Source of the DNA: Methanosphaera sp. WGK6
GTDB taxonomy: Archaea; Methanobacteriota; Methanobacteria; Methanobacteriales; Methanobacteriaceae
Direction: 5' to 3'
DNA: 64,000 bases
NCBI RefSeq assembly: GCF_001729965.1
Contig: NZ_JRWK01000001.1
Span: 62,001-126,000 of the forward strand
Shown one piece after another: positions 46,105 through 56,657 of this stretch. The position numbers were made by a program, and so were the translations under genes. Within the stretch, counting starts at the first letter, position 1. The number at the start of each line of letters is the position of its first letter. A model generated the notes under the pieces. The model was not told the DNA's origin and did no database searches. It worked only from the letters and a program-made list of their open reading frames with translations.

Positions 46105-48498
46105 TTATTTAAATGTACGTTTGTAGATTTGTGAATCTCCATTATCATATATTTTACTTGATTTATCAATACCTTCTATAATGGAAATATATTCTCCATT
46201 ACCATATAAAAATGTTTTATGATTTATATTATGCGATCTAAGGAATAAATAACTTCCCACTTCCATATCAGACATATTTTTAGGGTTTGTTGTTCGTATA
46301 TCATTAAGCCAATATAATAATATGTTACTGAATGCATCTGAGAACACAGTGTCATTATCCTCATTATTATGATAATTATTAAACCATGCAACTCCAGCAT
46401 ATTCTCCTTGACTAAATAGAGGTGCATCCATCGACGTGTCTAATGGAAGAGTAGATGTTTGTCCAACAGCTAAATCAATTAATCCTGTATTTAATATGAA
46501 AAATACCACCATAAAAATACCAATTACTTTCATTGCAGTTTTAGTTCTTTGTTTAATATTAAATGATTTTATAACTCCAAGTACTGATGTAGATATGTAA
46601 TATAATCCAATTACACAAAATGGTGCTAATATTACAAAAGTTACTTCATATATTCTTTGTAAACTTAATTGACCTCTAAATGCGGGAATAAATATTCCAC
46701 ATGCAAGTATTACCATGTTAAATATTGCAAATGTATTATATTCTCTTGTAAAATGGAAATATTTTGGTCGTATAATGTTCATTATAAATCCAATTATTAT
46801 GAAATAAACTGATAAGTAAATAACTCTCTGGGCATTAATACTTACAATATTCATGTATTTAAATGGCCACCAAATATGTATGATGGTAAGTACAGTTACA
46901 AGAACTATAATTCCTTGTTTTCTTCGTAAACTCATTTGTTTGAATTTAATTATATTATTTTTAATCTTAGAATATGATGTAATTGATTCAGGGTCAATAT
47001 CTGCGGATATTTTTTTATATATTTTATAACCTATTACTAGAAGTATTATAAGAATGCCAAGTCCTGTTAAAAGAACCATGGGATTAATTATACCTCCAAA
47101 TAATATAGTATTTGTATTTTTGGACACAATTTTCAGTGCATCAAATAATGATGCAATAGGCTTACTATCTGCAGTTAAAGAATAATAAACAATGATAAAT
47201 CCTATAAAGAATAATGATAATGGTAAACTAATTGTCTGATTCTTTACTTTGAAATATTTACCAAAATACCTTCGTTCAGCTCCTAACTTAATTAAGATAG
47301 TGTTAATTATATTTCCAAAATTACTACTTACTAATGTTAATGTGACTATAGTAGCAAGTAACATGAACATGAAGAGATATGTAACACTATAATGTGATAA
47401 AATTAAGCCTACACCAAATAGTAAAAATAATAATTTTCTCTTATTCTGTGGTATTTTTCTATCAATTATTAGCCATACTAGTAGTACAAGAAATATTTCT
47501 GCAATTTGCTGTCTTGCCATTTGAACCATCCAACCATAGGAAAATCCATTATATGCAATAAAGAAAAATGTTGCCATAAATGCAATTTTACTTCCCGTAT
47601 GTTCTTCAAATATCTTATATAGTCCAATACTTATTAATGAAAATAAAAATGGGTATATGAACTTCAAAACCCAAGTTAAAGTCATGCCTGATAATTTACT
47701 ATATATTGGTGCATACATAACAACACTTAACATTGCATTATATGCATGAGGCCATGTATAATCCCATATTCCATTTTTAATAACATATGTAGCAAATTGA
47801 TACTCAAAGAATATGTCATATCCCCAAATATGGTTAGAGATTAATACACTATAGTATAATATGGATATTGCAATACTAAATAGTGCTAAATGATAATATT
47901 CTTTTTTTAGATAACCCCAAGCCATAGCTAAAACTAAAACACATATTAATATTAATAAAATTATTTGAATAGTATTATTCTCATAATATTGAAGAGTATA
48001 TGCTCCAATTATAGCAATTAATGGTAATATACAAATACATATAAATTGATTTGAGAATAATAATTCAAAACTTAATTTAGAACTATTAACATAATATGCA
48101 TCTCGATCTTGGTAGTATGATACGATCCATAGAATCGTGTTATAAATTGTAAATGTTATCAGTAATGGAATATTTTCTATGGGTTGTGTAAGTCCAATCC
48201 ATGGATACACTTGATTCATGAAAAGCCCCACAAGTAGTACTGAGAGTATGCTTAATCCAACACTTAATAATGTTGTAAATGTATTTCCAAGATCATGTAA
48301 TTTAAGTATTCTTAATATGATAATTCCAGGTACAAATCCTAAGTATAATAATGTAATAATATCATTAAATATAGGTATATGTATGTTATTTGCTGAAATA
48401 ATGCCCACTATCCACATTAAAACTTGGATTAAGATAATTGTATATGTAAATTCTTTAAATTTCCAGTCATTTAATGTAAATATATTTCTAAATTCCAT
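46105..48498 (-). CDS. DUF2206-like polytopic membrane protein
   Basis: About 797 residues with a dozen or more hydrophobic segments and a C-terminal soluble part. It resembles archaeal DUF2206 membrane proteins and the GT-C layout, with loops such as WGYDIFFEYQFATYVI and NAQRVIYLSVYFI. A role as a lipid-linked sugar transferase or oligosaccharide assembly protein is inferred from this and its neighbours. ATG 48498 (MEFRNIF) is preferred; another Met lies three codons upstream, four bases after the previous gene. Sixteen bp separate it from the following glycosyltransferase. Confidence 0.8.
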   Translation of the reverse strand: MEFRNIFTLNDWKFKEFTYTIILIQVLMWIVGIISANNIHIPIFNDIITLLYLGFVPGIIILRILKLHDLGNTFTTLLSVGLSILSVLLVGLFMNQVYPWIGLTQPIENIPLLITFTIYNTILWIVSYYQDRDAYYVNSSKLSFELLFSNQFICICILPLIAIIGAYTLQYYENNTIQIILLILICVLVLAMAWGYLKKEYYHLALFSIAISILYYSVLISNHIWGYDIFFEYQFATYVIKNGIWDYTWPHAYNAMLSVVMYAPIYSKLSGMTLTWVLKFIYPFLFSLISIGLYKIFEEHTGSKIAFMATFFFIAYNGFSYGWMVQMARQQIAEIFLVLLVWLIIDRKIPQNKRKLLFLLFGVGLILSHYSVTYLFMFMLLATIVTLTLVSSNFGNIINTILIKLGAERRYFGKYFKVKNQTISLPLSLFFIGFIIVYYSLTADSKPIASLFDALKIVSKNTNTILFGGIINPMVLLTGLGILIILLVIGYKIYKKISADIDPESITSYSKIKNNIIKFKQMSLRRKQGIIVLVTVLTIIHIWWPFKYMNIVSINAQRVIYLSVYFIIIGFIMNIIRPKYFHFTREYNTFAIFNMVILACGIFIPAFRGQLSLQRIYEVTFVILAPFCVIGLYYISTSVLGVIKSFNIKQRTKTAMKVIGIFMVVFFILNTGLIDLAVGQTSTLPLDTSMDAPLFSQGEYAGVAWFNNYHNNEDNDTVFSDAFSNILLYWLNDIRTTNPKNMSDMEVGSYLFLRSHNINHKTFLYGNGEYISIIEGIDKSSKIYDNGDSQIYKRTFK

Positions 48499-48510
48499 AA
48501 ATATCATCCA

Positions 48511-49701
48511 TTAATTCAAAAGCTTTGAATATTCACTTATTAATTTATCTACCATCACATCTAGGGAATTTGAAGGTAGAGTTTTCGCTGAATTAGATTC
48601 TAGTTTCTTTAATAATTCTTTGTCATTTATTACTTTCAAAAGTTTCTCTTTTAAACTTTCACTATTTCCTGGTTCAAATAAAAAACCATTAACATTTTCT
48701 TCAATAAGTTCAGGTATTCCTCCAATATTACTTCCAATTACAGGAGTTCCTGTACTAAAACTTTCATAAATCACGAGAGGTGAGTTATCATAACATATTG
48801 ATGGAATTACTATGATATTAGACATATCATAAAACTTACGAATGTTTTTATTATCTACAAAACCATGGAATATTATCCGGGCATCTGGTTTAGCCATTTG
48901 TTTAAATTCTTCTTCCTCATAGCCTTTACCAATGATATGTAATCTAATAGAATCATTTTTAATAGTTTTAAATGCTTTAATTAGTGTATGAACTCCTTTA
49001 TGTTTGCCTAATGAACCTATATATGTGATGTTAAGTGTATTATAATTTTTTTCTGATTTTTCACTTTCATAATCAATACCTAATGGTATTTTAACAGTTT
49101 TTGTATTATTAAAGAACTTATTTTCTTTAAATTTATTAATCATAAAATTTGATGGGGATATTAATAAATCTACATTATTATTAAGTAATTTTCTTTGTAT
49201 TTTAACATATTGATTACATATTGTATTTCTTTGTTGACATAATGTATTATTTCCTCGTATAAGGTTAGCTCTTGGACAAATTAATGAGAAATCATGTGAT
49301 TCAAAGATTACAGGGATATTTAAATCTTTACCAGCTTTAAAACATGATAAGGATAATCCTTTAAAATTGTTTATATGGATTAAGTCTACTTTTTCTTCAG
49401 TCACTATTTTTTTTATTTCTTTAAGAGTGGAGTTATTCCATAAATCAAAGAGATGCCAAAATGGTTTTTTTAATCCTGAGGCTTCGGTTTGTTTATATAC
49501 TGGATATAACTTAGTGGTATTTATCTGATATATTTTAGTATTGTCTCTGTTAATAACATGTTTTTCATTGTCAGGACTTGTTGTAATAATTATGGATTCA
49601 TGGCCATGTTTTACTAATTCTAATGCCATTTTTTCTACAATAATTTCTGCTCCACCAAGAACGTTTGGAGGATATAAATTAGAAATATAACATATTTTCA
49701 T
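48511..49701 (-). CDS. GT4-family glycosyltransferase
   Basis: This GT-B enzyme of 396 residues has the N-terminal loop LYPPNVLGGAEIIVEKMA, ESHDFSLICPRANLIRGN with two Cys nearby (RGNNTLCQQRNTIC), YIGSLGKHKGVHTL, and SPLVIYESFSTGTPVIGSN with GGIPELI. The start overlaps the preceding stop by four bases (ATGA, 49698-49701). Donor and acceptor cannot be told. Confidence 0.92.
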   Translation of the reverse strand: MKICYISNLYPPNVLGGAEIIVEKMALELVKHGHESIIITTSPDNEKHVINRDNTKIYQINTTKLYPVYKQTEASGLKKPFWHLFDLWNNSTLKEIKKIVTEEKVDLIHINNFKGLSLSCFKAGKDLNIPVIFESHDFSLICPRANLIRGNNTLCQQRNTICNQYVKIQRKLLNNNVDLLISPSNFMINKFKENKFFNNTKTVKIPLGIDYESEKSEKNYNTLNITYIGSLGKHKGVHTLIKAFKTIKNDSIRLHIIGKGYEEEEFKQMAKPDARIIFHGFVDNKNIRKFYDMSNIIVIPSICYDNSPLVIYESFSTGTPVIGSNIGGIPELIEENVNGFLFEPGNSESLKEKLLKVINDKELLKKLESNSAKTLPSNSLDVMVDKLISEYSKLLN

Positions 49702-50816
49702 ATTAATTCCTCATATAATTTGTAGATTTTATTTGCAATAGATGTCCATTCATATTTTTCTTGTACAAGTTTTCTACCATTTTCACCCATAGTTTTTTGT
49801 AGTTCTTTATTTGTTAATATTGTAATTATAGCCTCTTCGAGGGCATTTATGTCTTTAGGGGGTATTATTATACCACTATTTGTTTTTACAACATCCTCTG
49901 ATACACCAACTATGTCTGTACTTATCACTGGAGTTTTACAAGATAATGCTTCTAGAACTACAATACCGAATCCTTCTTGTAGTGATGAAATAGAGGGTAA
50001 TATGAATAATTCTGATTTGGCATAATATTCAATAACTTTTTCATCAGTTAGGAATCCTTTAAATTCAACATTATTTTCAAGTCCTAATTTATTCACTTTT
50101 TCTTGATAATAATGCATTAGTTCTCCTTGTCCTCCTACTATTAGTTTTATGGAGGGTATGCTTTTTTTAACATTAACAAGTGATTCTAATAAGTAATCTA
50201 GTCCTTTGTATTTATGGAATTTATCAAGTACGCTTAGGAAGAATATTTGATTTTCTTGTCTAGGGCATGTTTTAGGTTTAAATAGGTTTGTATCTACACC
50301 ATTGGGGATTGTTGTTATTTTATCTTTATAATTTTTTAAGTGGGGTGATTTGATGTAATTATCTTGTGTTATGATAATTTTATTGGCTTTGTTTAATAGG
50401 AATTTTAATGCAGTTTTGTTATATATATTGGCTATAGTATTGGCAATTCCCGTACCTATTATGTCATTATGGTATGTTACTACTAATGGTTTATTTTTTA
50501 TTCTTGTGGATATATTACTCCAATCACTACTCCAAGGTGTTGGGATATGTGTGTGAATAATATCATAGTCCTCTTTGTAAAGAGTACTTGGAAGAGATAA
50601 AGTGATGTTTGTGTTAGCAATTTTTCCAAAATATTTAAGGCGTTGGATATTTATATTAGCATACGTCTCTCTATCTATATTACTTGGTTCATTTGCACAA
50701 ATAACTTTAACTTCACAATTATCATACTTAACTAATTCTTTAGAAATATAATACACATACTGTTCAACACCACCAATAAATGGGTAGAATCTAACAGGGG
50801 TTTGAATAATTTTCAA
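49698..50816 (-). CDS. GT4-family glycosyltransferase
   Basis: This GT-B enzyme of 372 residues has FYPFIGGVEQYVYYISKEL, HTHIPTPWSSDW, the donor loop SVLDKFHKYKGLDYLLES, and EGFGIVVLEALSCKTPVIS. These features match enzymes that add mannose or related sugars to lipid-linked glycans. Translation starts at TTG 50816 behind GGTGAGG. About 146 bp of AT-rich sequence upstream probably carry an internal promoter. Confidence 0.92.
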   Translation of the reverse strand: MKIIQTPVRFYPFIGGVEQYVYYISKELVKYDNCEVKVICANEPSNIDRETYANINIQRLKYFGKIANTNITLSLPSTLYKEDYDIIHTHIPTPWSSDWSNISTRIKNKPLVVTYHNDIIGTGIANTIANIYNKTALKFLLNKANKIIITQDNYIKSPHLKNYKDKITTIPNGVDTNLFKPKTCPRQENQIFFLSVLDKFHKYKGLDYLLESLVNVKKSIPSIKLIVGGQGELMHYYQEKVNKLGLENNVEFKGFLTDEKVIEYYAKSELFILPSISSLQEGFGIVVLEALSCKTPVISTDIVGVSEDVVKTNSGIIIPPKDINALEEAIITILTNKELQKTMGENGRKLVQEKYEWTSIANKIYKLYEELI

Positions 50817-50962
50817 AAATAAAACCTCACCAAATTATTAATAACTCAAATATATGAATTTATAATTAAGATTATTATAATATATAATTATAATCATTTA
50901 ATATGTTTACTTTATGTATAAACTATTTATCATATATTAAATAAAGAAAAATAGAAAAATGA

Positions 50963-52120
50963 TTATTTATTTTCTAAAATATCTAGATAATACTGTTCTG
51001 TGAGAGAAGTTATATGATTCCAATCATATTTTTTAGCAAATTGTCTACATTTATCACGAATTTTAGATGAAATTCCTGTTGAAATTAATTGATTAATTAA
51101 AATAGCTAATTCTTCGTAATTATCTTCAATAATCCATCCATTATCACAGTTTACTAAATCTTTAGAAGCATTCATGGGGGAATTAATAGTAATAACTGGA
51201 ATACCACAAGCATTAGCTTCAATAACAACAATTCCAAAACCTTCTCTTGTGGAAGGTAATACAAATACTGAAGAACTTTTCATAGTCTTATATAATTCTA
51301 ACTGATTATCATAAAATCCTTTAAAAAATACATTGTTCTCCAAGTTCATAGAGTGAACCATTTCTTTTAACTCATTTTCCATAGGTCCTTCTCCAATAAT
51401 AAAACATTTAACATATGGGTGAACTTTAACTACCTTGTTTATAGATTTAATAAGTAAATCAACATGTTTTTCAGGTATTAAACGACCTGCATATAAAATA
51501 TCACAATATGAATCGCTAGCTTCTAGGTAAGTTATATCTCTGGTATTTACTCCATTACCAATAATTGTTGTATTAGATGGTTCTTTATTCTTTAACATAT
51601 TTCGGTAAGTTAACTGGGATACACAGATAACATTATCAGTTAAATAAAGAATACTTTTTTCAATAATCTTTCCAAATATTCCTTTTTTACCCATATATTC
51701 ATACCAATAATCATTCCAAATTTCATGTAATGTAATTACAAGATTTGTTTTTTTTGACAATGTTCTAAGTGCACTACTATAACATGAAAAATAAGGAAAA
51801 CCTTGACAATCAACAATATCAAAATCACTTAAATTTGCACGTGTTAAAACACACCATGCATAGTATATGGCTTCTTTAATGGATCTTGTATTATTTTCAG
51901 TATATAATTCCATTGGATTTCCAACACTATGGTATTTAATACCATGGTATGTTATATTTGTCTGTGAATAGAATTCTTTAGAATTCATCCAATAACCTAA
52001 TGAAAATATATGTACATCATGTCCTCTTGCTACAAGACGTTTACATATTTCAAAAATTCTACGTTCTGCACCACCAGTTACCCAAGGATAAGCAGTATCA
52101 TATATAAATGCTATTTTCAT
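50963..52120 (-). CDS. GT4-family glycosyltransferase
   Basis: This GT-B enzyme of 385 residues has the N-terminal YPWVTGGAERRIFEI loop, LYAGRLIPEKHVDLLIKS, and TREGFGIVVIEANACGIPVI. ATG 52120 is chosen because GGAG lies eight bases upstream; an in-frame TTG sits two codons earlier. It follows the GT2 gene by about 70 bp. Confidence 0.92.
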   Translation of the reverse strand: MKIAFIYDTAYPWVTGGAERRIFEICKRLVARGHDVHIFSLGYWMNSKEFYSQTNITYHGIKYHSVGNPMELYTENNTRSIKEAIYYAWCVLTRANLSDFDIVDCQGFPYFSCYSSALRTLSKKTNLVITLHEIWNDYWYEYMGKKGIFGKIIEKSILYLTDNVICVSQLTYRNMLKNKEPSNTTIIGNGVNTRDITYLEASDSYCDILYAGRLIPEKHVDLLIKSINKVVKVHPYVKCFIIGEGPMENELKEMVHSMNLENNVFFKGFYDNQLELYKTMKSSSVFVLPSTREGFGIVVIEANACGIPVITINSPMNASKDLVNCDNGWIIEDNYEELAILINQLISTGISSKIRDKCRQFAKKYDWNHITSLTEQYYLDILENK

Positions 52121-52192
52121 AAACAAGTCTCCTGAAAAAAAGAAATAATGTTATAATAAAAAAATAATAATGAAGGTTATGTAATTATAATT

Positions 52193-52882
52193 TTAAAATC
52201 TACGTGTTAACATATATTTCACATGTCTCCATCCATCACTAAAAGAACTTAATTTAGCTTCGCCACCACCACGTTTTTTATAGTGAATAGGTACTTCTTT
52301 GATTTTTAAATTCTTTTCACTAGCTTCAATAACCATTTCTATTGCAAATTCCATACCTGGTGCTTTTAGATCCATTTTATCTATAGCTTCACGAGTAAAA
52401 GCTCGCATACCACAATGGGTGTCTGAATAATGTGAATGGAATAGAATATTTAACATTTTTGTTAACATAGGATTTCCTATGTATTTATGAAGTGCAGGCA
52501 TTGCTCCTTCTTCAATAGTACCATCAAAACGGGAGCCTATAACAAAATCACAATTATCTTCTACTATATATTTTATGAAGTCCATTGATTGTTCAAGAGG
52601 GTATGTTCCATCAGCATCACCCATTATAATTATATCTCCCGTGGCTTCCTTGAATCCACGAATATATGCATTTCCATATCCTCTATTTTTTTCTAAAAAT
52701 ACGGTGGCACCAGCATCACTTGCTTCTTGGGCTGTATTATCTGTAGAATTATTATTTACTACGATTATTTCAACTTCATATCCTGCTTCTTTAATTTCCT
52801 TAACAGGTATACTTTTTATGGTTTTCCCCACGATTCCTTCTTCATTTAATGCTGGTATAACAAATGAAACCTTCATATTCAT
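52193..52882 (-). CDS. Polyprenyl-phosphate glycosyltransferase (DPM1-like GT2)
   Basis: This GT2 enzyme transfers a sugar from a nucleotide to a polyprenyl phosphate. [30 protein letters not shown] and the diagnostic [13 protein letters not shown] match dolichol-phosphate mannose/glucose synthases, as do [19 protein letters not shown] and [15 protein letters not shown]. At 229 residues it lacks the C-terminal membrane segments of some relatives. It likely feeds lipid-linked sugar to GT-C enzymes such as the nearby DUF2206-like protein. Confidence 0.91.
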   Translation of the reverse strand: MNMKVSFVIPALNEEGIVGKTIKSIPVKEIKEAGYEVEIIVVNNNSTDNTAQEASDAGATVFLEKNRGYGNAYIRGFKEATGDIIIMGDADGTYPLEQSMDFIKYIVEDNCDFVIGSRFDGTIEEGAMPALHKYIGNPMLTKMLNILFHSHYSDTHCGMRAFTREAIDKMDLKAPGMEFAIEMVIEASEKNLKIKEVPIHYKKRGGGEAKLSSFSDGWRHVKYMLTRRF

Positions 52883-52994
52883 TACATTCCTTAATTTAAT
52901 TAGATAATCTTTGAGGTATTTGACTTCTAGTTAAATAAGATTATCTTTCATTATTATAAATTATGTTGTAACTTATATATAATTCAAGTGTAAA

Positions 52995-54185
52995 CTAGTT
53001 TTGTTCTTTCACTATATTTTTAATAATCTTTTCTAATTTTTTCATAGATTTTTGCCATGAATAATTATTTTTAACAAATATTCTCGCATTCGATGATATT
53101 TTATTTTTTAATTTTATATTTTCATGTAATTCTATAATTGCACTTTTAAATTCAATATTATTGTCTGCAAGTATAAATTCTTCATAATTTCTAGAATTAA
53201 TACCGCTTATCCCAATAGATGTTGATACGACAGGTAAATTCATACTCATTGCTTCTAAAATTTTATTTTTAATACCTGTACCTGATATCATAGGGGTGAT
53301 AAATATTGTTCCTGGTGTTAAATAAAGTCTAACATCATCCACAGAGCCTGTAACGGTTATATTTTCATGGTTGTTTAGCTGTTTAATATATTTTGAAGGG
53401 TTACGACCTACTATATAGAAGGGGATATTTATTTCTTTACAAATTAGTGGATATATTTCATCTATAAAGTATTTCACAGCATCATTATTAGGAGGAGTAC
53501 TCATATCACCTAAAAATACTATTTTTTGCCCTGTTTCATCATTATTATTTTTAAAAAAAGAAGTATCTACTCCATTAGGTATAACTTCAATCTTTGTTTT
53601 AATATATCTTTCTAATAATGTTTTATCTTTCTTATTTACCACAATACATGCATTAAATTTATCATATGTTTTTTCATATCTATGGATTTTCAGATAATTC
53701 AAGTACCAATATAGTTTAGTCCAGATAGTATTTGATTTAGTATACATTTTATAATTATAATCACTTACAGCATCAAAGGCATAGACAATTTTAGGAATGT
53801 TTGTATTTTTAACATAGAATGCCATGGGCATATCTGTAATTATAATGTCATATTGTTCATTAATTATTGATTTTTCTATTAATTTACTCATATCTTTATG
53901 ATAATAATAATTTAGAAAACTGCGTTTATGGAGATTATCCAAAGTAAACATGTTTTTCATTGTGTATTTAAGTTGATTTTTTATTGAATGGTGTTTTGGA
54001 ATTTTAATATTAGTATATTTGTTTAAAAAAGGTTTGAGTTCAGTTATATCATATTGTTCTGAATTAAATGAAATTAAATTAATTGAATAGGTCTTTCCTA
54101 GATTTTTTATTAGATGATATATGGGTAATGTTGCACCAACTGTCATTGAAGGAATATCATGGCAAATTAATAGTATATTCATCAT
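52995..54185 (-). CDS. GT4-family glycosyltransferase
   Basis: This GT-B enzyme of 396 residues has a glycosyltransferase-like N-terminal domain without the usual GGAE loop (HDIPSMTVGATLPIYHL). The donor domain has FLGDMSTPPNNDAVKYFI and the terminal motif ISGTGIKNKILEAMSMNLPVVS. That form, with GTGIKNKILE in place of EGFGI.LE, is a recognised subgroup. The start lies two bases after the previous stop, so translation is coupled. Confidence 0.88.
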   Translation of the reverse strand: MMNILLICHDIPSMTVGATLPIYHLIKNLGKTYSINLISFNSEQYDITELKPFLNKYTNIKIPKHHSIKNQLKYTMKNMFTLDNLHKRSFLNYYYHKDMSKLIEKSIINEQYDIIITDMPMAFYVKNTNIPKIVYAFDAVSDYNYKMYTKSNTIWTKLYWYLNYLKIHRYEKTYDKFNACIVVNKKDKTLLERYIKTKIEVIPNGVDTSFFKNNNDETGQKIVFLGDMSTPPNNDAVKYFIDEIYPLICKEINIPFYIVGRNPSKYIKQLNNHENITVTGSVDDVRLYLTPGTIFITPMISGTGIKNKILEAMSMNLPVVSTSIGISGINSRNYEEFILADNNIEFKSAIIELHENIKLKNKISSNARIFVKNNYSWQKSMKKLEKIIKNIVKEQN

Positions 54186-54187
54186 TT

Positions 54188-55321
54188 TTATATTTCTCCT
54201 TCAATAATTTTTTTATATATTTCTATAATTTTATCTGTGACATGATTCCACTGAAGATGAGTATATATGTATTTTTGACCATTTTGTAATTGTTTTAATG
54301 TAGTTTCTTTATCTTCTAATGTATTAATAATTGCTTCTTTTATTTGGGTAATGTTTCCATATTCTACTATGGTTCCCGCATTTATTTTTTCTATAAGTTC
54401 TCCTGATTCAGGAGTTACAATAACTGGGGTATTTGAAAGGATTGCTTCAAAAACTGTTAAAGATACACCACCCATATACTTTACTGGATTGATAAATAAT
54501 TCTGCATCATGATATATGCTTATTTTATCTTCTTCTTTAACAAAATCTGTGAATAATATTTTATTTTGAATATTTCTAGTTTCTATTATTTGATCTAATT
54601 CTTGTTTATAGTCTGTTATTTTTCCAGCAATTACTAATTTATATTCATTATATTTTGAGGGTAGTTCCGAAAATGCTTCGATTATATGATTAATTCCTTT
54701 TAGTTTATCTAGTCTGCCTAAATATAATAAATATTTTGATTTAATTTTTTTCTGAAATATGCCTTTTTCTGGTAAGTCATGGTATTCTTCTAGATTCATA
54801 CCATTATAAATTACTTGAACATTTTTAGCATTCATTTTCTTATCATAATATGCTTCTTCTTCAGAAACAGCAATTACTGTGGAAGCATTTTGCATAATTT
54901 TATTTCCATATACAATATCATACATATTTTTGATAAATGATTTATTCACATGTTTTGGGGTGGATGCATGTGGCTGTACAATATATGGAATATTATATTT
55001 TTTAGCATAGTCTATTATAACGTTATTCTGATAGGATCTAAGTTCATGTAAATGGATTATGTCAAAATTTTTAATATTTTTATCTAACCATGCTTTTATT
55101 TGTGGTGAGTAAATAAATAAATCTAAATTAAATTTGTATTCAATAGGTACCATTGTGAGGTTAGATATAGATGCAGTATCTTCTTCATTATACTCAAAGG
55201 TAGTTGTTAAAATCGTAACAGTATGTCCTTTAGCACATAATTGTTTTGAAAGATTATAACATACATTAACGTCGCCACCTCGACTAAATGTAAAATAAGG
55301 AATAACTTGTAAAATATTCAT
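54188..55321 (-). CDS. GT4-family glycosyltransferase
   Basis: This GT-B enzyme of 377 residues has FTFSRGGDVNVCYNLSKQL at the N-terminus, HLHELRSYQN, QPHAS, LYLGRLDKLKGINHIIEAF for donor binding, and GVSLTVFEAILSNTPVIV in the E-x7-E position (first Glu not conserved). A GTGAT site precedes ATG 55321. Confidence 0.91.
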   Translation of the reverse strand: MNILQVIPYFTFSRGGDVNVCYNLSKQLCAKGHTVTILTTTFEYNEEDTASISNLTMVPIEYKFNLDLFIYSPQIKAWLDKNIKNFDIIHLHELRSYQNNVIIDYAKKYNIPYIVQPHASTPKHVNKSFIKNMYDIVYGNKIMQNASTVIAVSEEEAYYDKKMNAKNVQVIYNGMNLEEYHDLPEKGIFQKKIKSKYLLYLGRLDKLKGINHIIEAFSELPSKYNEYKLVIAGKITDYKQELDQIIETRNIQNKILFTDFVKEEDKISIYHDAELFINPVKYMGGVSLTVFEAILSNTPVIVTPESGELIEKINAGTIVEYGNITQIKEAIINTLEDKETTLKQLQNGQKYIYTHLQWNHVTDKIIEIYKKIIEGEI

Positions 55322-55352
55322 AAAATATCACTGTATAAATAGGTAGGGGAGG

Positions 55353-56582
55353 TTATATGTCTTTTAATAGTAAATCTAGAATTAAACCTTCTAATATACT
55401 TTCGAATTTCATTGTAAGTTTACGCCAATCATTATCTTCAATAAAATTATAACCTGCTAATCCTACTTTGACTATTTCTCGTTTATTATTAAATTTTTTA
55501 TTTACTAATTCTAATACTTCTTCAGCATGATTAATATAGACTAAACCATTTTGTTCTCCGAATTCTGCAACTAATCCTGGTAATTTTGTAGCAATCACTG
55601 GTTTTTTCATTGCCATATATTCATATAATTTTATTGGAACTATGTTTTGCATTATGATTTCATCTTGATGTGCTGGAAGAATACAAATGTCGCTGGCACC
55701 TATTAAGTCAGGCATAATTTTGTATTTTTGTCGTCCTGTTAGAATCATTTGGTCTTCAAGATTATATTTCTTTTGGATTAATTGTAGTGCTTCAAAGGAA
55801 TCACCATCTCCAACAATCATTAATTTAATATTGGGGTATTTTCCTTTATTTTTTCCTAATTCCATTGCTAATTCTTTAAGACCTGCAAAATTGTATAAAA
55901 AGCCCATGAAGAATAATACGATGTCATTATTATTTATATGGTAGTATTTACGTATTTTATAACCGTTATGTTTTTGATAGTTAAATTGTTTTAGATTTAT
56001 TCCAGCCCCAATAATACTCATTTTATGAGGATTTGCACCTAATTCTGCAGCGGTTTCATTAAGTTTACGATTTATTGTTAAAACATAGGATGATCTACGT
56101 ATTGTATTTTTTATCATACGTTTTCCAAGGTTTCTGAATATTTTCTCTGGAATTAATTCATGTAATACATCTATAAAGTAATATACAAATGGAATATTTT
56201 CTTTTTTAGCTATTTTTGAAGCAATACTTGCATTTAGTATTCCAAATCCTACAATAACGTCAGGTTCAAATTCTTTTATTTGACGTTTAATTTCTTGTTT
56301 ATGGTAATGTAATATTGAGAGATAATTGAATACTGGTAGTTTTATAAGAGGTGGTCTAATTACTGTAACATTTTCGGTGTTGTATATTTTTTTATATTTA
56401 TTAAATTCTTGTCTAGGGCTTTTATATTTGTATTCTGAATTTTTTTTATCTATTTTCCAGTCTACTTCATAGTCAATTACATGTATTTGATGTCCTCTTA
56501 ATCCTAATAATTCCATTAAATGGTGTTGTTGGTGTGGATTTCTTTTAATCCAATCGGATTCCTGTACTACTAATATTTTCAT
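55353..56582 (-). CDS. GT4-family glycosyltransferase
   Basis: This GT-B enzyme of 409 residues has QESDWIKRNPHQQHHLMEL at the N-terminus, GFGILNASIASKIAKK, MGFLYNFAGLKELAMEL, and the C-terminal IVPIKLYEYMAMKKPVIAT, a variant used by WbpH/WfeG-like subgroups with KLYEYMA. ATG 56582 is chosen with GTGAT upstream; a GTG three codons earlier is an alternative. The next gene upstream is the epimerase. Confidence 0.9.
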   Translation of the reverse strand: MKILVVQESDWIKRNPHQQHHLMELLGLRGHQIHVIDYEVDWKIDKKNSEYKYKSPRQEFNKYKKIYNTENVTVIRPPLIKLPVFNYLSILHYHKQEIKRQIKEFEPDVIVGFGILNASIASKIAKKENIPFVYYFIDVLHELIPEKIFRNLGKRMIKNTIRRSSYVLTINRKLNETAAELGANPHKMSIIGAGINLKQFNYQKHNGYKIRKYYHINNNDIVLFFMGFLYNFAGLKELAMELGKNKGKYPNIKLMIVGDGDSFEALQLIQKKYNLEDQMILTGRQKYKIMPDLIGASDICILPAHQDEIIMQNIVPIKLYEYMAMKKPVIATKLPGLVAEFGEQNGLVYINHAEEVLELVNKKFNNKREIVKVGLAGYNFIEDNDWRKLTMKFESILEGLILDLLLKDI

Positions 56583-56657
56583 TTTTATCACTATTAGGAT
56601 TCTTTTTCATATTTATTTTCATGTATACTTCTAATTTGTAAAAAAGGGTTGTCTTAT